64,000 nt of DNA from assembly GCF_001766415.1 (NCBI RefSeq), contig NZ_MKXO01000005.1, positions 1 through 64,000 on the forward strand, written 5' to 3'. The notes below the pieces were generated by a model that ran no database searches, was not told where the DNA came from, and saw only the letters and a list, made by a program, of their open reading frames with translations. The stretch comes from Exiguobacterium aurantiacum. Its GTDB lineage: Bacteria; Bacillota; Bacilli; Exiguobacteriales; Exiguobacteriaceae. The translations under genes were made by a program, and so were the position numbers. This document shows, one piece after another, positions 1-10,597 of this stretch (positions within the stretch are counted from its first letter, which is position 1; each line of letters opens with the position of its first letter).

Positions 1-88
1 CCCTCAGAGACGATGAGGTAGATAGGTCATGGGTGGAAGCACGGCGACGTGTGGAGCTGAATGATACTAATCGGTCGAGGCTTTGATC
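1..88 (+). rRNA. 23S ribosomal RNA, 3' end (partial)
   Basis: The sequence matches the conserved 3' terminus of bacterial 23S rRNA, with the stretch around GGTGGAAGCACGGCGACGTG-like bases and the final TGATACTAATCGGTCGAGG block typical of Bacillales. The 5' part lies outside the window. The exact mature end is uncertain by several bases. A 5S gene follows about 54 bases downstream, the usual rrn order. Confidence 0.9.
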
Positions 89-141
89 TAGAAACGGTTT
101 GAACTTGATGAGTCTTCAGTTTTCAGGGAACAATTCCCTTG

Positions 142-257
<116 letters not shown>

Positions 258-260
258 AAA

Positions 261-303
261 CGGTGGTTCTGGAGCATTCGCTCAAGGGCCGCCGCTTTTT
301 TGT
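261..303 (+). terminator. Intrinsic terminator of the rrn operon
   Basis: A hairpin of about 14 pairs (GGTGGTTCTGGAGC against GCTCAAGGGCCGCC, with some G-U pairs, ATTC loop) is followed by a T run. It lies directly after the 5S gene. Confidence 0.85.
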
Positions 304-342
304 ATTTTGTATCGTGACTCAAATGAAGGAGAGGAATAACAG

Positions 343-534
343 ATGGCCAAGAAAATCAAAGTATACGTCGAGCCAAACGAGACAGTCGGTGAGTGTTTAG
401 ACCGAATCGCTCAAATGGGGTATCGCCCGGTACGAAGGATTGAAAAGCCTGTCTTTGAAAAAACGGGAACCAAAGACGAACCTGTTCATTCTCATCAATC
501 AATCTTATTTGAGTGCGTCGCTCTCAAACCATAA
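343..534 (+). CDS. yebG: NETI-motif small protein, YebG-like
   Basis: This 63-residue protein starts MAKKIKVYVEPNETVGECL, which contains the PNET/NETI-like block that names a small family of uncharacterised Bacillales proteins; B. subtilis YebG belongs to it. In B. subtilis yebG also sits just upstream of purE, so synteny supports the name. The ATG follows a good site (AAGGAGAGG) 8-9 bases away. Only about 40 bases separate it from the rrn terminator, and it has its own terminator behind it. No catalytic motif is visible and the function is unknown. Identification rests on the motif, size and position. Confidence 0.8.
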   Translation: MAKKIKVYVEPNETVGECLDRIAQMGYRPVRRIEKPVFEKTGTKDEPVHSHQSILFECVALKP

Positions 535-540
535 TGCCAA

Positions 541-568
541 ACCGTCACGAATGCGTGGCGGTTTTTTT
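541..568 (+). terminator. Intrinsic terminator after yebG-like gene
   Basis: The stem CCGTCACG/CGTGGCGG with an AATG loop is followed by a run of seven T residues. It separates the small gene from the purine operon leader. Confidence 0.85.
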
Positions 569-587
569 ATTTTTGTAAAAACATCGT

Positions 588-632
588 AAAGACGAACGAT
601 AAATATTCAGACAATTAAATTGTTCGCTGTTT
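588..632 (+). promoter_or_regulatory. Probable PurR operator (two PurBoxes, inverted)
   Basis: AAAGACGAACGAT at 588-600 and ATTGTTCGCTGTT at 619-631 resemble the Bacillus PurBox (core CGAAC) in direct and inverted orientation. They are about 18 bases apart, close to the 16-17 spacing known for PurR operators. They lie just upstream of the purE promoter. Known role: PurR represses pur genes when PRPP is low. The assignment here is by pattern only. Confidence 0.65.
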
Positions 633-633
633 G

Positions 634-663
634 TTGACATGTTTTCAAAGAACAAGGTACGAT
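634..663 (+). promoter_or_regulatory. Promoter of the pur operon
   Basis: A SigA-type promoter is visible: TTGACA at 634-639, an 18-base spacer and TACGAT at 658-663. Transcription would start about 20 bases before the guanine riboswitch aptamer. The second PurBox abuts the -35 element. Confidence 0.75.
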
Positions 664-691
664 AGGCTTGTGAGTTAAGAAAATCAAATAT

Positions 692-830
692 TGCTCCATA
701 TAATCGCAAGGAAATGGCTTGCAAGTTTCTACCTGATCACCGATTCTGATCAGACTATGGGGTATAGCCGACATTTTTTTGTCATGGCCTATACCCTAAA
801 CTGTTTAATCAGTTTAGGGATTTCTTTATT
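692..830 (+). promoter_or_regulatory. Guanine (purine) riboswitch with terminator/antiterminator
   Basis: The aptamer (about 692-762) has the xpt/purE-type G-box core: TATAATCGC, ATGG, GTTTCTACC and GACTATG. The residue that reads the base is C in GACTATG, which indicates guanine/hypoxanthine, not adenine. P1 pairs CTCCATA with TATGGGG. Downstream, GGGTATAG (about 760-767) can pair with CTATACCC (789-796) as an antiterminator. CCCTAAACTG (794-803) pairs with CAGTTTAGGG (810-819) followed by a T-rich stretch as the terminator. The antiterminator shares bases with both P1 and the terminator, so the structures are mutually exclusive. Bound guanine should stop transcription before purE. Confidence 0.95.
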
Positions 831-846
831 TAAGGGGGACGTTGAT

Positions 847-1335
847 GTGAAGGTAACAGTAGGTGTGATCATGGGAAGTTCTTCTGACTGGGAGACGATG
901 AAGCATGCGTGCGACGCGCTAGAAGAGTTAGACATTCCATACGAAAAGCAAGTCGTCTCCGCGCATCGAACGCCGGACTTGATGTTCCAATACGCCGAAG
1001 CGGCTCGGGAACGAGGGATACATGTCATCATCGCGGGTGCAGGCGGGGCGGCCCACCTTCCGGGTATGGTAGCAGCGAAGACGACGCTTCCGGTCATCGG
1101 AGTCCCGATTCAATCGAAAGCACTGAACGGACTTGATTCGTTACTGTCAATCGTTCAGATGCCAGCAGGTGTTCCTGTCGCAACGGTCGCCATCGGAAAA
1201 GCCGGAGCGACAAACGCCGGACTGTTTGCCGCTCAAATTCTCAGTCTTCAATTCCCTGAAGTCATCGATCGTCTAGAAACGTATCGTCAACAAAAACGAG
1301 ACATGGCGCTGCGCGGAACGGAGGAACTCGTCTAA
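847..1335 (+). CDS. purE: N5-carboxyaminoimidazole ribonucleotide mutase PurE
   Basis: PurE moves the carboxyl group of N5-CAIR to make CAIR in IMP synthesis, working after PurK in the cytosol. The 162-residue protein has the class I PurE motifs GSSSDWE (residues 10-16), SAHRTP (38-43) and [12 protein letters not shown] chose a GTG start at 847 because AAGGGGG at 832-837 is correctly spaced and the protein then begins at the usual place. The open frame extends upstream to 691 only through the riboswitch. It is the first gene of a twelve-gene operon and its stop overlaps the purK ATG by one base. Confidence 0.96.
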   Translation: MKVTVGVIMGSSSDWETMKHACDALEELDIPYEKQVVSAHRTPDLMFQYAEAARERGIHVIIAGAGGAAHLPGMVAAKTTLPVIGVPIQSKALNGLDSLLSIVQMPAGVPVATVAIGKAGATNAGLFAAQILSLQFPEVIDRLETYRQQKRDMALRGTEELV

Positions 1336-2429
1336 TGAGAATCGGGATATTAGGCGGAGGACAGTTAGGGCGGATGATGTCACTCAGTGCGAGCGCAATG
1401 GGTTACGAGACGCTCAGTCTCGACCCGAACCCGACGGCTCCGGCAGCACAAGTCGCACCGAGTATCGTCGCCGGGTTCGACGACATCTCAGCGGCAAAAG
1501 AACTAGCAGGCCGTTCGGACATCGTCACGTACGAATTTGAAAATATCGACTCAGCGATGATTGAGGCGATTGCCGATAAATGTCCACAAGGGATGGACGT
1601 GTTAACAGCGACGCAGCATCGTCTGTTCGAAAAACAGATGATCGAGGCGGCCGGATTGCATGTCGCACCTTACGTGCCGGTCCGATCGGTACGGGACGTT
1701 TACCGGGCCGAAGATTTGCTAGGACTCCCATTGGTCATCAAAACATGCCGCTTCGGTTATGACGGGAAAGGGCAAACCGTGCTCCGGACATCACAGGACG
1801 TACGCGCGTTCATAGAACAGTTCAATGAAGATGAATATGTCGCCGAGGCGTGGTTGCCATTCCGAAAAGAAATCTCGGTCATCGTGACCAGAGGCGCACA
1901 TGAGACGACAACATTCCCAATCAGTGAAAACATCCATCAAAATAACATCTTACATTTATCGATCGTTCCGGCCCGGCTCGACATGGACATTCTAGAAGAT
2001 GCGCGCCATTTAGCACTTCAGCTCGCTGACCATGTTGGATTGATCGGTACGCTCGCCGTCGAACTGTTCGTGATGGAAGACGGCGAGCTATACGTCAATG
2101 AACTGGCCCCACGTCCTCACAATTCAGGACACTATACGCTTGATGCATGCGAGACGTCACAGTTCGAACAACACATCCGCGCGATTACGGGCATGTCACT
2201 CGGACGGACGACACAGTACACACCGGTCGTCATGGTCAATCTGCTCGGCGAACATATGGATAAAGTGAACCCACAAACGTTACCATCGAATGTTAAACTA
2301 CATCTGTATGGAAAAGAAGAAGCGAAACCCGGACGGAAAATGGGGCACTTGAACGTGCTCGGCAGTACCGTCGAGGACGCGCTTCACACCATCGAACAAC
2401 TGGCAATTTGGAAGGAGACCGTTTTATGA
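1335..2429 (+). CDS. purK: N5-carboxyaminoimidazole ribonucleotide synthase PurK
   Basis: PurK is an ATP-grasp ligase that joins bicarbonate to AIR to form N5-CAIR, the substrate of PurE. The 364 residues begin with the N-terminal fold [15 protein letters not shown]. The ATP-grasp core includes [14 protein letters not shown] and the metal-binding block [14 protein letters not shown], both typical of PurK. The ATG overlaps the purE stop by one base, so translation is probably coupled. The 3' end overlaps purB by four bases. Confidence 0.96.
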   Translation: MRIGILGGGQLGRMMSLSASAMGYETLSLDPNPTAPAAQVAPSIVAGFDDISAAKELAGRSDIVTYEFENIDSAMIEAIADKCPQGMDVLTATQHRLFEKQMIEAAGLHVAPYVPVRSVRDVYRAEDLLGLPLVIKTCRFGYDGKGQTVLRTSQDVRAFIEQFNEDEYVAEAWLPFRKEISVIVTRGAHETTTFPISENIHQNNILHLSIVPARLDMDILEDARHLALQLADHVGLIGTLAVELFVMEDGELYVNELAPRPHNSGHYTLDACETSQFEQHIRAITGMSLGRTTQYTPVVMVNLLGEHMDKVNPQTLPSNVKLHLYGKEEAKPGRKMGHLNVLGSTVEDALHTIEQLAIWKETVL

Positions 2430-3718
2430 TTTCACGTTACACCCGTCCCGAGATGGCGGCGATTTGGACAGATGAGAACAAGTTTGATGCATGGCTCAAA
2501 GTAGAGCTTTACGCTTGCGAGGCGTGGAGCGAACTAGGCGTCATCCCGAAAGAGGACGTCAACGTATTATGGGACAAGGCATCATTCGATGTCGAGCGTA
2601 TCCTTGAGATCGAGCAGGAGACGCGCCATGACGTCATCGCCTTCACACGGGCCGTCTCAGAGACGCTCGGAGACGAGAAGAAATGGGTCCATTACGGTCT
2701 CACGTCGACTGATGTCGTCGATACGGCGCTATCGTACTTGATCAAACAAGCGAATGACATCCTTGAAGCCGATATCGATCGCTTCATCGACATCCTCGCC
2801 GAGAAAGCGAAAGCCCACAAATATGACATCATGATGGGTCGTACACACGGAGTCCACGCAGAACCGACGACGTTCGGTTTGAAACTCGCACTCTGGTACG
2901 AAGAGATGAAGCGAAACAAGAAACGGTTCATGGCCGCACGCGAGACGATCGAGTTTGGAAAAATGAGCGGCGCCGTCGGGACGTTCGCAAACATCGATCC
3001 GTTCATCGAGTCGTATGTGTGTGACAAGTTAGGGATTCAAGCAGCCCCGATCTCGACACAGACGTTACAGCGTGACCGCCACGCCGAGTACATGTCTACG
3101 CTTGCTTTGATCGCCACATCCATCGAGAAAATGGCGACCGAGATCCGCGGCCTTCAAAAGACAGAGACACGTGAGGTCGAAGAGTTTTTCGCCAAAGGCC
3201 AAAAAGGTTCGTCGGCGATGCCGCATAAACGTAACCCGATCGGTTCGGAGAACATGACGGGACTCGCCCGCGTGATTCGCGGTCACATGGTGACGGCATA
3301 TGAGAACGTCCCGCTTTGGCACGAACGCGATATCTCGCACTCGTCAGCGGAACGGATCATCCTCCCGGACGCGACCGGCCTTCTGAACTACATGCTCAAC
3401 CGCTTCGGCAACATCGTGAAGAACTTGACGGTGTTCCCGGAGAACATGCGCCGCAACATGGACCGGACGTTCGGCATCATCTTCTCGCAACGCATCCTGC
3501 TCGCCTTGATCGAGAAAGGCTGGTCACGTGAAGCCGCTTATGACGCGGTCCAACCGAAAGCGATGCAAGCGTGGGAAGAAGAGACAATGTTCCGGACGTT
3601 GATCGAGCAAGATGCCGAGATGGGCGCACTCTTCACGAGTGACGAGCTCGATGACTTGTTCGACCCGAGCCATCACGTACGTCGTGTCGATACAATCTTT
3701 GAACGCTGTGGTTTGTGA
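2426..3718 (+). CDS. purB: Adenylosuccinate lyase PurB
   Basis: PurB splits SAICAR to AICAR in IMP synthesis and adenylosuccinate to AMP in the AMP branch, releasing fumarate each time. The 430-residue protein has the fumarase/aspartase superfamily signature [11 protein letters not shown] (from about residue 260), with the serine of the mobile loop, and the TSTDVVDTA block that contributes to the active site. The start at 2426 follows GGAAGGAGACC. It overlaps the purK stop as ATGA, so coupling is likely. The length is normal for the Bacillus enzyme. Confidence 0.96.
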   Translation: MISRYTRPEMAAIWTDENKFDAWLKVELYACEAWSELGVIPKEDVNVLWDKASFDVERILEIEQETRHDVIAFTRAVSETLGDEKKWVHYGLTSTDVVDTALSYLIKQANDILEADIDRFIDILAEKAKAHKYDIMMGRTHGVHAEPTTFGLKLALWYEEMKRNKKRFMAARETIEFGKMSGAVGTFANIDPFIESYVCDKLGIQAAPISTQTLQRDRHAEYMSTLALIATSIEKMATEIRGLQKTETREVEEFFAKGQKGSSAMPHKRNPIGSENMTGLARVIRGHMVTAYENVPLWHERDISHSSAERIILPDATGLLNYMLNRFGNIVKNLTVFPENMRRNMDRTFGIIFSQRILLALIEKGWSREAAYDAVQPKAMQAWEEETMFRTLIEQDAEMGALFTSDELDDLFDPSHHVRRVDTIFERCGL

Positions 3719-3766
3719 TCGTTGAGGGGCGCTATGCCCCTCTCACTTTAAAGGGGGACGATACAG

Positions 3767-4471
3767 ATGGAAGCAATCTACGAAGGTAAGGCGAAAGCGT
3801 TATACGAGACAGAAGAACAAGGTGTGCTCCGTGTCTACTATAAAGATGACGCGACGGCATTCAACGGAGAGAAAAAACAATCGATCGCAGGTAAAGGCGT
3901 GTTGAACAACGCCATCACGACGCGTTTGTTCGAGCTCATGCACGACAACAAGATTCCGACCCACTTCATCAAGAAACTGTCAGACCGCGAGCAGCTCGTA
4001 CGCCGCGTCGACATTATCCCGCTTGAAGTCGTCGTACGCAACGTCGCCGCAGGGAGTCTCGCTAAACGGCTCGGCTGGGAAGAAGGGACGCCGCTGTTGT
4101 CGCCGATCGTCGAGTTCTACTATAAAGATGACGCACTCGGAGATCCGCTTTTAACAGAGGACCATATCCGTTTACTGCAAGTCGCCACACACAAAGAAGT
4201 CGAAACATTGCGACAACTTGGGTTGTGGGTGAACGATGTCTTGCTCGACTTCTTCGACAAACACGGTATCGATTTGATCGACTTTAAACTTGAGTTCGGT
4301 AAACTCGATGACACGATCATCCTCGCCGATGAGATTTCGCCCGACACGTGTCGCCTGTGGGATAAAGAGACGAAACAAAAGCTCGACAAAGACGTGTTCC
4401 GCAGAGACCTCGGATCACTGACAGAGACGTACGGCCAATTGTTAACACGCATAGGGGGAACTGACCAATGA
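3767..4471 (+). CDS. purC: SAICAR synthetase PurC
   Basis: PurC condenses CAIR with aspartate using ATP to give SAICAR. The protein has 234 residues, the usual size, and starts MEAIYEGKAKALYET, the typical PurC nucleotide-binding opening. The EVVVRNVAAGSLAKRLG and DFKLEFGK blocks match the SAICAR synthetase signatures. It is separated from purB by 48 bases, the largest gap within the operon. That gap holds a small GGGGC/GCCCC hairpin (around 3724-3742) without a strong T run. The gene has a good AAGGGGG ribosome site and overlaps purS by four bases. Confidence 0.96.
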   Translation: MEAIYEGKAKALYETEEQGVLRVYYKDDATAFNGEKKQSIAGKGVLNNAITTRLFELMHDNKIPTHFIKKLSDREQLVRRVDIIPLEVVVRNVAAGSLAKRLGWEEGTPLLSPIVEFYYKDDALGDPLLTEDHIRLLQVATHKEVETLRQLGLWVNDVLLDFFDKHGIDLIDFKLEFGKLDDTIILADEISPDTCRLWDKETKQKLDKDVFRRDLGSLTETYGQLLTRIGGTDQ

Positions 4472-4710
4472 AAAAAGTGAACGTGTACGTGACATTACGT
4501 GAAAGTGTACTTGACCCACAAGGCGTCGCCGTCAAAGGCGGACTCGAGCATCTCGGCTTCACAGGCGTCGAATCGGTACGAATTGGCAAAGTCATCGAAC
4601 TTCAAGTCGCAGACGAGACGACCGAGGCGATGGTCCGTGACATGTGCGAGAAATTGCTCGTCAATACGGTCATCGAGAACTATCGGATCGAGATGGGGGT
4701 ACTCGCATGA
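4468..4710 (+). CDS. purS: FGAM synthase subunit PurS
   Basis: PurS is the small subunit of the three-part FGAM synthase (PurS, PurQ, PurL) of Gram-positive bacteria. It bridges the glutaminase and synthetase subunits so that ammonia passes between them. The 80 residues start [19 protein letters not shown], the conserved PurS opening. The order purS-purQ-purL with overlapping ends fits subunits made in fixed proportion. Its start overlaps the purC stop by four bases. Confidence 0.95.
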   Translation: MKKVNVYVTLRESVLDPQGVAVKGGLEHLGFTGVESVRIGKVIELQVADETTEAMVRDMCEKLLVNTVIENYRIEMGVLA

Positions 4711-5387
4711 GGTTCGCAGTCATCGTCTTCCCGGGATCAAACTGTGACCTCGACATGTATCATGCGGTCAAAGACGTGCTCGGGGAGGAAGCGGAATATG
4801 TATTCCACACGGAGACGTCACTTGTCGGTTTTGATGGTGTGCTGTTACCAGGCGGGTTCTCATACGGGGACTACTTGCGTTGCGGCGCGATCGCCCAGTT
4901 CTCACCGATCATGAGTGAGGTGAAGCGGTTCGCTGAAGAGGGACGTCCGGTACTCGGCGTCTGCAACGGGTTCCAAGTGCTCGTCGAGGCAGGACTCCTA
5001 CCCGGCGTATTGATGCGCAACCGTGATTTGAAGTTCATGTGCAAGACGGTCGAACTGAAAGTCGAGACGAACGAGACGATGTTTACGAGCGATTATGCGG
5101 TGGGCGAGACGATTCGCGTCCCGATCGCACATGGAGAAGGCAACTACTACTGTGACGAAGCAACACTCGAGACATTGCGAACGAACGGCCAGATCGCTTT
5201 CACCTACACAGACAACCCGAACGGATCGGTCGCGAACATCGCGGGCATCACGAACGCACAAGGAAACGTGCTCGGCATGATGCCGCACCCGGAACGAGCG
5301 GTCGAGGCGATGCTCGGCGGAGAAGACGGCAAACGGTTATTCACTTCGATTGTAAAATGGGGGACACGACATGTTACTTACAACTGA
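4707..5387 (+). CDS. purQ: FGAM synthase glutaminase subunit PurQ
   Basis: PurQ hydrolyses glutamine and supplies ammonia to PurL. It is a class I glutamine amidotransferase with the nucleophile in LGVCNGFQ (Cys86) and the His-Glu pair in MMPHPERA near the C-terminus. I chose the ATG at 4707, overlapping the purS stop as ATGA, because the protein then begins [14 protein letters not shown], the standard PurQ opening. It has 226 residues. The 3' end overlaps purL by 17 bases. Confidence 0.95.
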   Translation: MRFAVIVFPGSNCDLDMYHAVKDVLGEEAEYVFHTETSLVGFDGVLLPGGFSYGDYLRCGAIAQFSPIMSEVKRFAEEGRPVLGVCNGFQVLVEAGLLPGVLMRNRDLKFMCKTVELKVETNETMFTSDYAVGETIRVPIAHGEGNYYCDEATLETLRTNGQIAFTYTDNPNGSVANIAGITNAQGNVLGMMPHPERAVEAMLGGEDGKRLFTSIVKWGTRHVTYN

Positions 5388-7590
5388 ACCGACAGCGACG
5401 CACATCCGTGAACAAAGACTGTATGCCACAATGGGGCTCACTGACGACGAATACGCACTCGTCGTCTCGCTCTTAGGCCGTGACCCGAACTACACCGAGA
5501 TCGGTTTATTCTCGGTCATGTGGTCTGAACACTGTTCGTACAAAAACTCGAAGCCAGTGCTCCGTAAATTCCCAACGACCGGAAAACACGTCCTTCAAGG
5601 ACCCGGTGAAGGGGCTGGAATCGTCGATATCGGCGATGGTCAGGCGGTCGCCTTCAAAATCGAGAGCCATAACCACCCGTCGGCCATCGAGCCGTATCAA
5701 GGTGCGGCGACAGGTGTCGGCGGGATCATCCGCGACATCTTCTCGATGGGCGCACGTCCGGTCGCACTCCTCAACTCGCTCCGCTTCGGAGATTTGAACG
5801 AATCACGTGTGAAACATCTCTTCGGCCACGTCGTCTCCGGCATCGCCGGCTACGGCAACTGTGTCGGCATCCCAACGGTCGGCGGAGAAGTCGCGTTCGA
5901 CCCGGCCTACGCCGGCAACCCGCTCGTCAACGCGATGTGTGTCGGTCTCATCCGCCACGAAGACATTCAAAAAGGGATCGCCGAGGGGGTCGGCAACTCG
6001 GTCATGTACGTCGGGGCGACAACGGGACGCGACGGCATTCACGGCGCCACGTTCGCCTCTGAAGAGCTCGGCGAAGACGCCGATGAGAAACGTCCGGCCG
6101 TCCAAGTCGGCGACCCGTTCATGGAGAAGTTGTTGATCGAGGCGTGTCTTGAAGTCATCAAACATCCGGCCCTCGTCGGCATTCAAGACATGGGTGCGGC
6201 CGGTCTGACGTCGTCTTCGGCTGAGATGGCATCGAAAGCGGGCATGGGCATCGAGATGAACCTCGACCTCGTCCCACAACGCGAGGCCGATATGACACCT
6301 TACGAGATGATGTTGTCCGAGTCACAAGAACGGATGCTCCTCGTCGTCAAGGCAGGACACGAAGACGAGATCGAAGCGATCGTCACGAAGTGGGGACTTC
6401 ATGCGATCAAAATCGGCGAAGTCATCGAGCAGAAAGTGCTCCGTCTCGTCCATCACGGCGAAGTAGCCGCTGAAGTGCCGGTCGACGCGCTCGCGGAAGA
6501 TGCGCCAGTTTATCATAAACCGTCAAAAATTCCAGCATACTACGAGGCGTTCCAAGCGATGACACCGGTTCAACCGGTCGTCACAGACGTGCTCGCGACG
6601 TGGAAAGACGTCCTCGCGATGCCGACGATCGCTTCGAAACGTTGGGTGTACGAGCAATACGACCATATGGTCCAAACGTCGACCGTCGTCGCACCAGGTA
6701 GCGACGCGGCCGTCATCCGAATCCGTGACACGGACAAGTCGCTCGCGATGACGACCGACTGTAACGCGAAGTATGTCTACCTCGACCCGCGCGTCGGCGG
6801 TGCCATCGCAGTCGCTGAAGCGGCGCGCAACATCATCGCGAGCGGTGCCGAGCCACTTGCGCTCACCGATTGCCTGAACTTTGGGAGTCCGGACAAACCG
6901 GAAGGGTTCTGGCAGCTCGACCAAGCCGTCGAAGGTATGGCCGAGGCGTGTTTAGCACTCGACACACCGGTCATCGGCGGGAACGTCTCGCTTTATAACG
7001 AGTCGAACGGGACGGCGATCTACCCGACACCGGTCGTCGGCATGGTCGGTTTGATCACGAAACCGGAACATATCACGACGTCACACGCCAAGACAGCGGG
7101 AGATGTCATCTTCCTTCTCGGCGATACGAAGCCTGAATTTGGCGGCAGTGCGCTACAAATGTTGCAAGACGGAAAAGTGAGCGGACAAGCACCGACGCTC
7201 GACCTCGAGATCGAGAGCCGTCACCAGCAATCTCTGCTCACGGCAATTCGTCAAGGACTCGTCACGGCAGCTCACGACGTCTCAGAAGGTGGCTTAGCAG
7301 CGGCACTTCCTGAGCTCGTGTTCGGAACGGGGCTCGGTGCAGACGTCAGCATCGACACGGATCTCGTGACGACACTGTTCAGCGAGTCACAGTCGCGCTT
7401 CCTCGTCACGGTCGCGTCAATTCACGCGGACACGTTCGCCAAATTGACGAACGCCACACGAATCGGTCAAGTGACCGAAGCGGCGCAACTGACGGTCCGC
7501 TCGAGCGATCGGTTAATTGAAATGGACGTCACTGAACTTGAACGTGTATGGGAAGGAGCTATTCCATGTTATATGACATCCGAGGCATGA
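5371..7590 (+). CDS. purL: FGAM synthase large subunit PurL
   Basis: PurL converts FGAR, ATP and ammonia to FGAM. At 739 residues this is the short (small-type) PurL that needs PurS and PurQ, not the fused enzyme of about 1300 residues. Visible signatures are [13 protein letters not shown] near residue 50, [17 protein letters not shown], the [14 protein letters not shown] block, and the second half with [12 protein letters not shown] and [10 protein letters not shown]. The start lies inside purQ. The 3' end overlaps purF by 25 bases, continuing the tightly packed operon. Confidence 0.96.
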   Translation: MLLTTEPTATHIREQRLYATMGLTDDEYALVVSLLGRDPNYTEIGLFSVMWSEHCSYKNSKPVLRKFPTTGKHVLQGPGEGAGIVDIGDGQAVAFKIESHNHPSAIEPYQGAATGVGGIIRDIFSMGARPVALLNSLRFGDLNESRVKHLFGHVVSGIAGYGNCVGIPTVGGEVAFDPAYAGNPLVNAMCVGLIRHEDIQKGIAEGVGNSVMYVGATTGRDGIHGATFASEELGEDADEKRPAVQVGDPFMEKLLIEACLEVIKHPALVGIQDMGAAGLTSSSAEMASKAGMGIEMNLDLVPQREADMTPYEMMLSESQERMLLVVKAGHEDEIEAIVTKWGLHAIKIGEVIEQKVLRLVHHGEVAAEVPVDALAEDAPVYHKPSKIPAYYEAFQAMTPVQPVVTDVLATWKDVLAMPTIASKRWVYEQYDHMVQTSTVVAPGSDAAVIRIRDTDKSLAMTTDCNAKYVYLDPRVGGAIAVAEAARNIIASGAEPLALTDCLNFGSPDKPEGFWQLDQAVEGMAEACLALDTPVIGGNVSLYNESNGTAIYPTPVVGMVGLITKPEHITTSHAKTAGDVIFLLGDTKPEFGGSALQMLQDGKVSGQAPTLDLEIESRHQQSLLTAIRQGLVTAAHDVSEGGLAAALPELVFGTGLGADVSIDTDLVTTLFSESQSRFLVTVASIHADTFAKLTNATRIGQVTEAAQLTVRSSDRLIEMDVTELERVWEGAIPCYMTSEA

Positions 7591-8975
7591 ACGAGGAGTG
7601 TGGGGTGTTCGGGGTGTTCAATCACCACGAAGCGTCACACCTCGCCTACTACGGACTGCACAGCCTGCAACACCGAGGTCAGGAAGGGACGGGCATCGTC
7701 ACGGCTGACGGCGAGCGCCTGCACGCGAAACGCGGGCTCGGTCTCGTCGCCGAAGTGTTCGACGAACCGTCGCTCGATGCCCTGACCGGACATCACGCCA
7801 TCGGTCACGTCCGTTATTCGACCGCGGGCGGCAACACGCTTGAGAACGTCCAACCGCTCCATTTCAAATCGCTCACCGGGGATCTCGCGATGGCGCATAA
7901 CGGCAACCTCGTCAACGCCAACGAGTTGAAACATATGCTCGAGGCGGAAGGGGCGATCTTTCAGACGACGTCTGACACGGAAGTCGTCGCCCACTTGATC
8001 AAACGGAGCCGCGGCAACTCAATGAAAGAGCGAATCTCGGACAGCTTGGCGCGTCTCGTCGGCGCGTTCGCCTTTCTCTTCTTGACAGAAGACGCGCTCT
8101 ACGTCGGCGTCGACGTCCATGGTTTGCGGCCCCTCTCGCTCGGTAAGACTGAAGACGGGGCGTTCGTATTCGCCTCAGAGACTTGCGCGTTCGACATCGT
8201 GGGGGCAACGTACGTACGTGACGTCGAACCGGGTGAACTGTTGATGATCACGAAAGACGGGATCGTCTCAGAACGCTACAGTGAAGCAGCGGTCCGGGCG
8301 ATGTGTTCAATGGAATACATCTACTTCTCGCGGCCAGACTCAATCATCGACGGGATCAACGTCCACACGGCCCGTAAGACGATGGGGAAAAAAATGTTCG
8401 ACGAGGCACCGGTCGAGGCGGACGTCGTGACCGGCGTTCCAGACTCGAGCATCTCGGCAGCCATCGGGTACGCCGAGGCGAGCGGGATCCCGTACGAGAT
8501 GGGTCTCATCAAAAACCGTTACGTCGGGCGGACGTTCATCCAGCCGTCACAAGAATTGCGTGAGCGTGGCGTCAAGATGAAGCTGTCGGCGCTACGTGGG
8601 GTCGTCAACGGCAAGCGTGTCATCATGGTCGATGATTCGATCGTCCGGGGCACGACGAGCCGTCGCATCGTCAAGTTGCTGCGGGAAGCCGGGGCAACCG
8701 AGGTACACGTGCGCATCACGTCACCACCGATCAAACATCCGTGCTATTACGGTATCGATACATCATCAAAGGACGAGTTGATCGCGGCCACCAAATCGAT
8801 CGAAGAGATTAAACAAGAGATCGGGGCCGACTCATTAGCGTTCCTCACATTAGACGGTACGGTCGAAGCAATCGGCCGACCGTTCGAAGGAAACTTGCGC
8901 GGGCAGTGTGCCGCTTGCTTCACCGGACTTTATCCAACTGAACTAGCGGAACTTGTGACAGAGACAAAAGCTTGA
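7566..8975 (+). CDS. purF: Amidophosphoribosyltransferase PurF
   Basis: PurF starts purine synthesis by making phosphoribosylamine from PRPP and glutamine. I chose the ATG at 7566, which follows GGAAGGAGC, because it gives an 11-residue propeptide ending at Cys12 (MNEECGVFG). Cleavage would expose the catalytic cysteine, as in the B. subtilis enzyme. Cysteines fitting the known 4Fe-4S ligands are present (RAMCSME, KHPCYYG and CAAC near the C-terminus). The PRPP site [14 protein letters not shown] is intact. The mature enzyme is probably oxygen-sensitive and feedback inhibited like its Bacillus relative. Confidence 0.96.
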   Translation: MLYDIRGMNEECGVFGVFNHHEASHLAYYGLHSLQHRGQEGTGIVTADGERLHAKRGLGLVAEVFDEPSLDALTGHHAIGHVRYSTAGGNTLENVQPLHFKSLTGDLAMAHNGNLVNANELKHMLEAEGAIFQTTSDTEVVAHLIKRSRGNSMKERISDSLARLVGAFAFLFLTEDALYVGVDVHGLRPLSLGKTEDGAFVFASETCAFDIVGATYVRDVEPGELLMITKDGIVSERYSEAAVRAMCSMEYIYFSRPDSIIDGINVHTARKTMGKKMFDEAPVEADVVTGVPDSSISAAIGYAEASGIPYEMGLIKNRYVGRTFIQPSQELRERGVKMKLSALRGVVNGKRVIMVDDSIVRGTTSRRIVKLLREAGATEVHVRITSPPIKHPCYYGIDTSSKDELIAATKSIEEIKQEIGADSLAFLTLDGTVEAIGRPFEGNLRGQCAACFTGLYPTELAELVTETKA

Positions 8976-8987
8976 GGGGGACTGACG

Positions 8988-10022
8988 ATGAGTTTAAGAT
9001 ATGAACAAGCGGGTGTGAATTTAGAGGCAGGTTATGAAGCGGTGTCACGCATGAAGCGTCACGTCGCACGGACGATGCGTCCAGAAGTGATGACCGGACT
9101 TGGCAGTTTCGGGGCGATGATCGATCTCGGCTCGATGCAATTGAAACATCCGATCCTCGTGAGCGGGACGGACGGGGTCGGCACGAAGCTAAAACTCGCG
9201 TTCGCGCTCGACCAACATGATACGATTGGAATCGATTGCGTGGCGATGTGCGTCAACGACTGTCTCGTCCACGGAGCCGAACCGCTCTACTTCTTAGACT
9301 ATATCGCGACTGGAAAAGCGGAACCGGCGAAGCTCGAACGCATCGTCGCGGGTGTGGCCGAAGGCTGCGTCCAAGCAGGGTGTGCCCTCGTCGGCGGCGA
9401 GACGGCCGAGATGCCGGGCATGTATCCGGACGGGGAGTACGATATCGCCGGGTTTGCCGTCGGTGTCGTCGAGAAAGAGTTACTCATCGACGGACGGACG
9501 ATCGAAGCGGGGGACATCGTTCTAGGGTTAGCTTCGTCAGGTGTCCATTCGAACGGTTTCTCGCTCGTCCGTCACATCGTCGAGGCGCAAGGGCTCGAGT
9601 ACACGGATGAAATCGCGATGCTCGATACGACGCTCGGGAACGCCTTATTGCTACCGACCCGCATCTATTCGGAAGCGGCGAAAGCGGCCATTTCGACCGG
9701 ACTCGTCCAAGGGATGGCCCACATCACTGGCGGCGGTTTCTATGAGAACGTACCGCGCATGCTGCCTGAAGGTCTTGGTGTCACGTTTGACGCATCAAGC
9801 TGGCCGAGCCTGCCGGTATTCGACTGGCTCGAACAAGTCGGCCACGTGTCGAAGCAAGAGATGTTCAACGTGTTCAATATGGGCATCGGCTTCATGATTA
9901 CGGTACGTCCCGAAGACGTCGACACGGTACAAGCCGCGCTCGAACGGATCGGCGAGACGTCGCATCGGATCGGCAAAGTCGAAGCGAAACCAGGCGTCCG
10001 GATTATGGGGGTCGACCAGTGA
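8988..10022 (+). CDS. purM: AIR synthetase PurM
   Basis: PurM closes the imidazole ring of FGAM to give AIR with ATP. The 344 residues include the AIRS-family substrate loop [15 protein letters not shown] and the conserved [14 protein letters not shown] and [14 protein letters not shown] blocks. The start has a strong GAGGGGGAC site 12 bases after purF. Its stop overlaps the purN GTG start. Confidence 0.96.
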   Translation: MSLRYEQAGVNLEAGYEAVSRMKRHVARTMRPEVMTGLGSFGAMIDLGSMQLKHPILVSGTDGVGTKLKLAFALDQHDTIGIDCVAMCVNDCLVHGAEPLYFLDYIATGKAEPAKLERIVAGVAEGCVQAGCALVGGETAEMPGMYPDGEYDIAGFAVGVVEKELLIDGRTIEAGDIVLGLASSGVHSNGFSLVRHIVEAQGLEYTDEIAMLDTTLGNALLLPTRIYSEAAKAAISTGLVQGMAHITGGGFYENVPRMLPEGLGVTFDASSWPSLPVFDWLEQVGHVSKQEMFNVFNMGIGFMITVRPEDVDTVQAALERIGETSHRIGKVEAKPGVRIMGVDQ

Positions 10023-10597
10023 AGCGGTTCGCTATCTTCGCCTCTGGATCTGGGAGCAACGCCGAAGCGATTTGGGAAGCGATTGAGCATGGCGAGCTGA
10101 GTGGACAGTGCATGCTCCTCGTCACGGATAAGCCTGAGGCGAAAGTGCTCGAGCGGGCAGACCGTCATCATATCCAGACGTTCTCGTTCGAGCCGAAGGC
10201 GTATGCGTCAAAGTCAGAGTTTGAGTGGGAGCTGCTCGTTCTGTTAGAAGCGCTACACGTCGACTATATCGTCTTGGCGGGTTATATGCGTTTAATCGGG
10301 GATGTGCTGCTCGCGGCGTATCCGGGTCGGATCATCAATATCCATCCGTCGCTCTTGCCGGCCTTCCCAGGAAAAGACGCGATCGGTCAAGCGCTTGCCG
10401 CGAACGTGTCGACGAGCGGTGTCACCGTCCATTACGTCGACGCCGGGATGGACACGGGTCCAATCATCGCGCAAGAAGAAGTCGACATCGCGGGATGTGA
10501 CCGCATCGAGGCGGCCCACCGGATTCAAGCGATCGAACACCAACTCTATCCACGCGTATTACAACAAGTGTTGAACCAACAGGAGGTTTTCAAGTGA
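10019..10597 (+). CDS. purN: GAR transformylase PurN
   Basis: PurN transfers a formyl group from 10-formyltetrahydrofolate to GAR. The 192-residue protein has the formyltransferase core: [12 protein letters not shown] at the N-terminus, the [15 protein letters not shown] block containing the catalytic Asn-His, and [18 protein letters not shown]. The start is GTG, overlapping the purM stop by four bases. Its stop overlaps the purH GTG the same way. Confidence 0.95.
   Translation: MKRFAIFASGSGSNAEAIWEAIEHGELSGQCMLLVTDKPEAKVLERADRHHIQTFSFEPKAYASKSEFEWELLVLLEALHVDYIVLAGYMRLIGDVLLAAYPGRIINIHPSLLPAFPGKDAIGQALAANVSTSGVTVHYVDAGMDTGPIIAQEEVDIAGCDRIEAAHRIQAIEHQLYPRVLQQVLNQQEVFK

Noticed and set aside
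691-846. N-terminal extension of PurE from an ATT/TTG-type codon at 691
   Set aside because: The extension is the guanine riboswitch and its terminator. PurE homology begins at the GTG at 847 after a proper ribosome site.
3719-3766. Terminator between purB and purC
   Set aside because: A GGGGC/GCCCC hairpin exists, but the following bases (ACTTTAAAGG) lack a real T run. The downstream pur genes have no separate promoter visible, so at most it trims or attenuates.
5803-6279. 158-codon open frame antisense to purL
   Set aside because: No ribosome site, antisense to conserved purL, and rich in Asp, Arg and Val as expected from opposite-strand codon bias.
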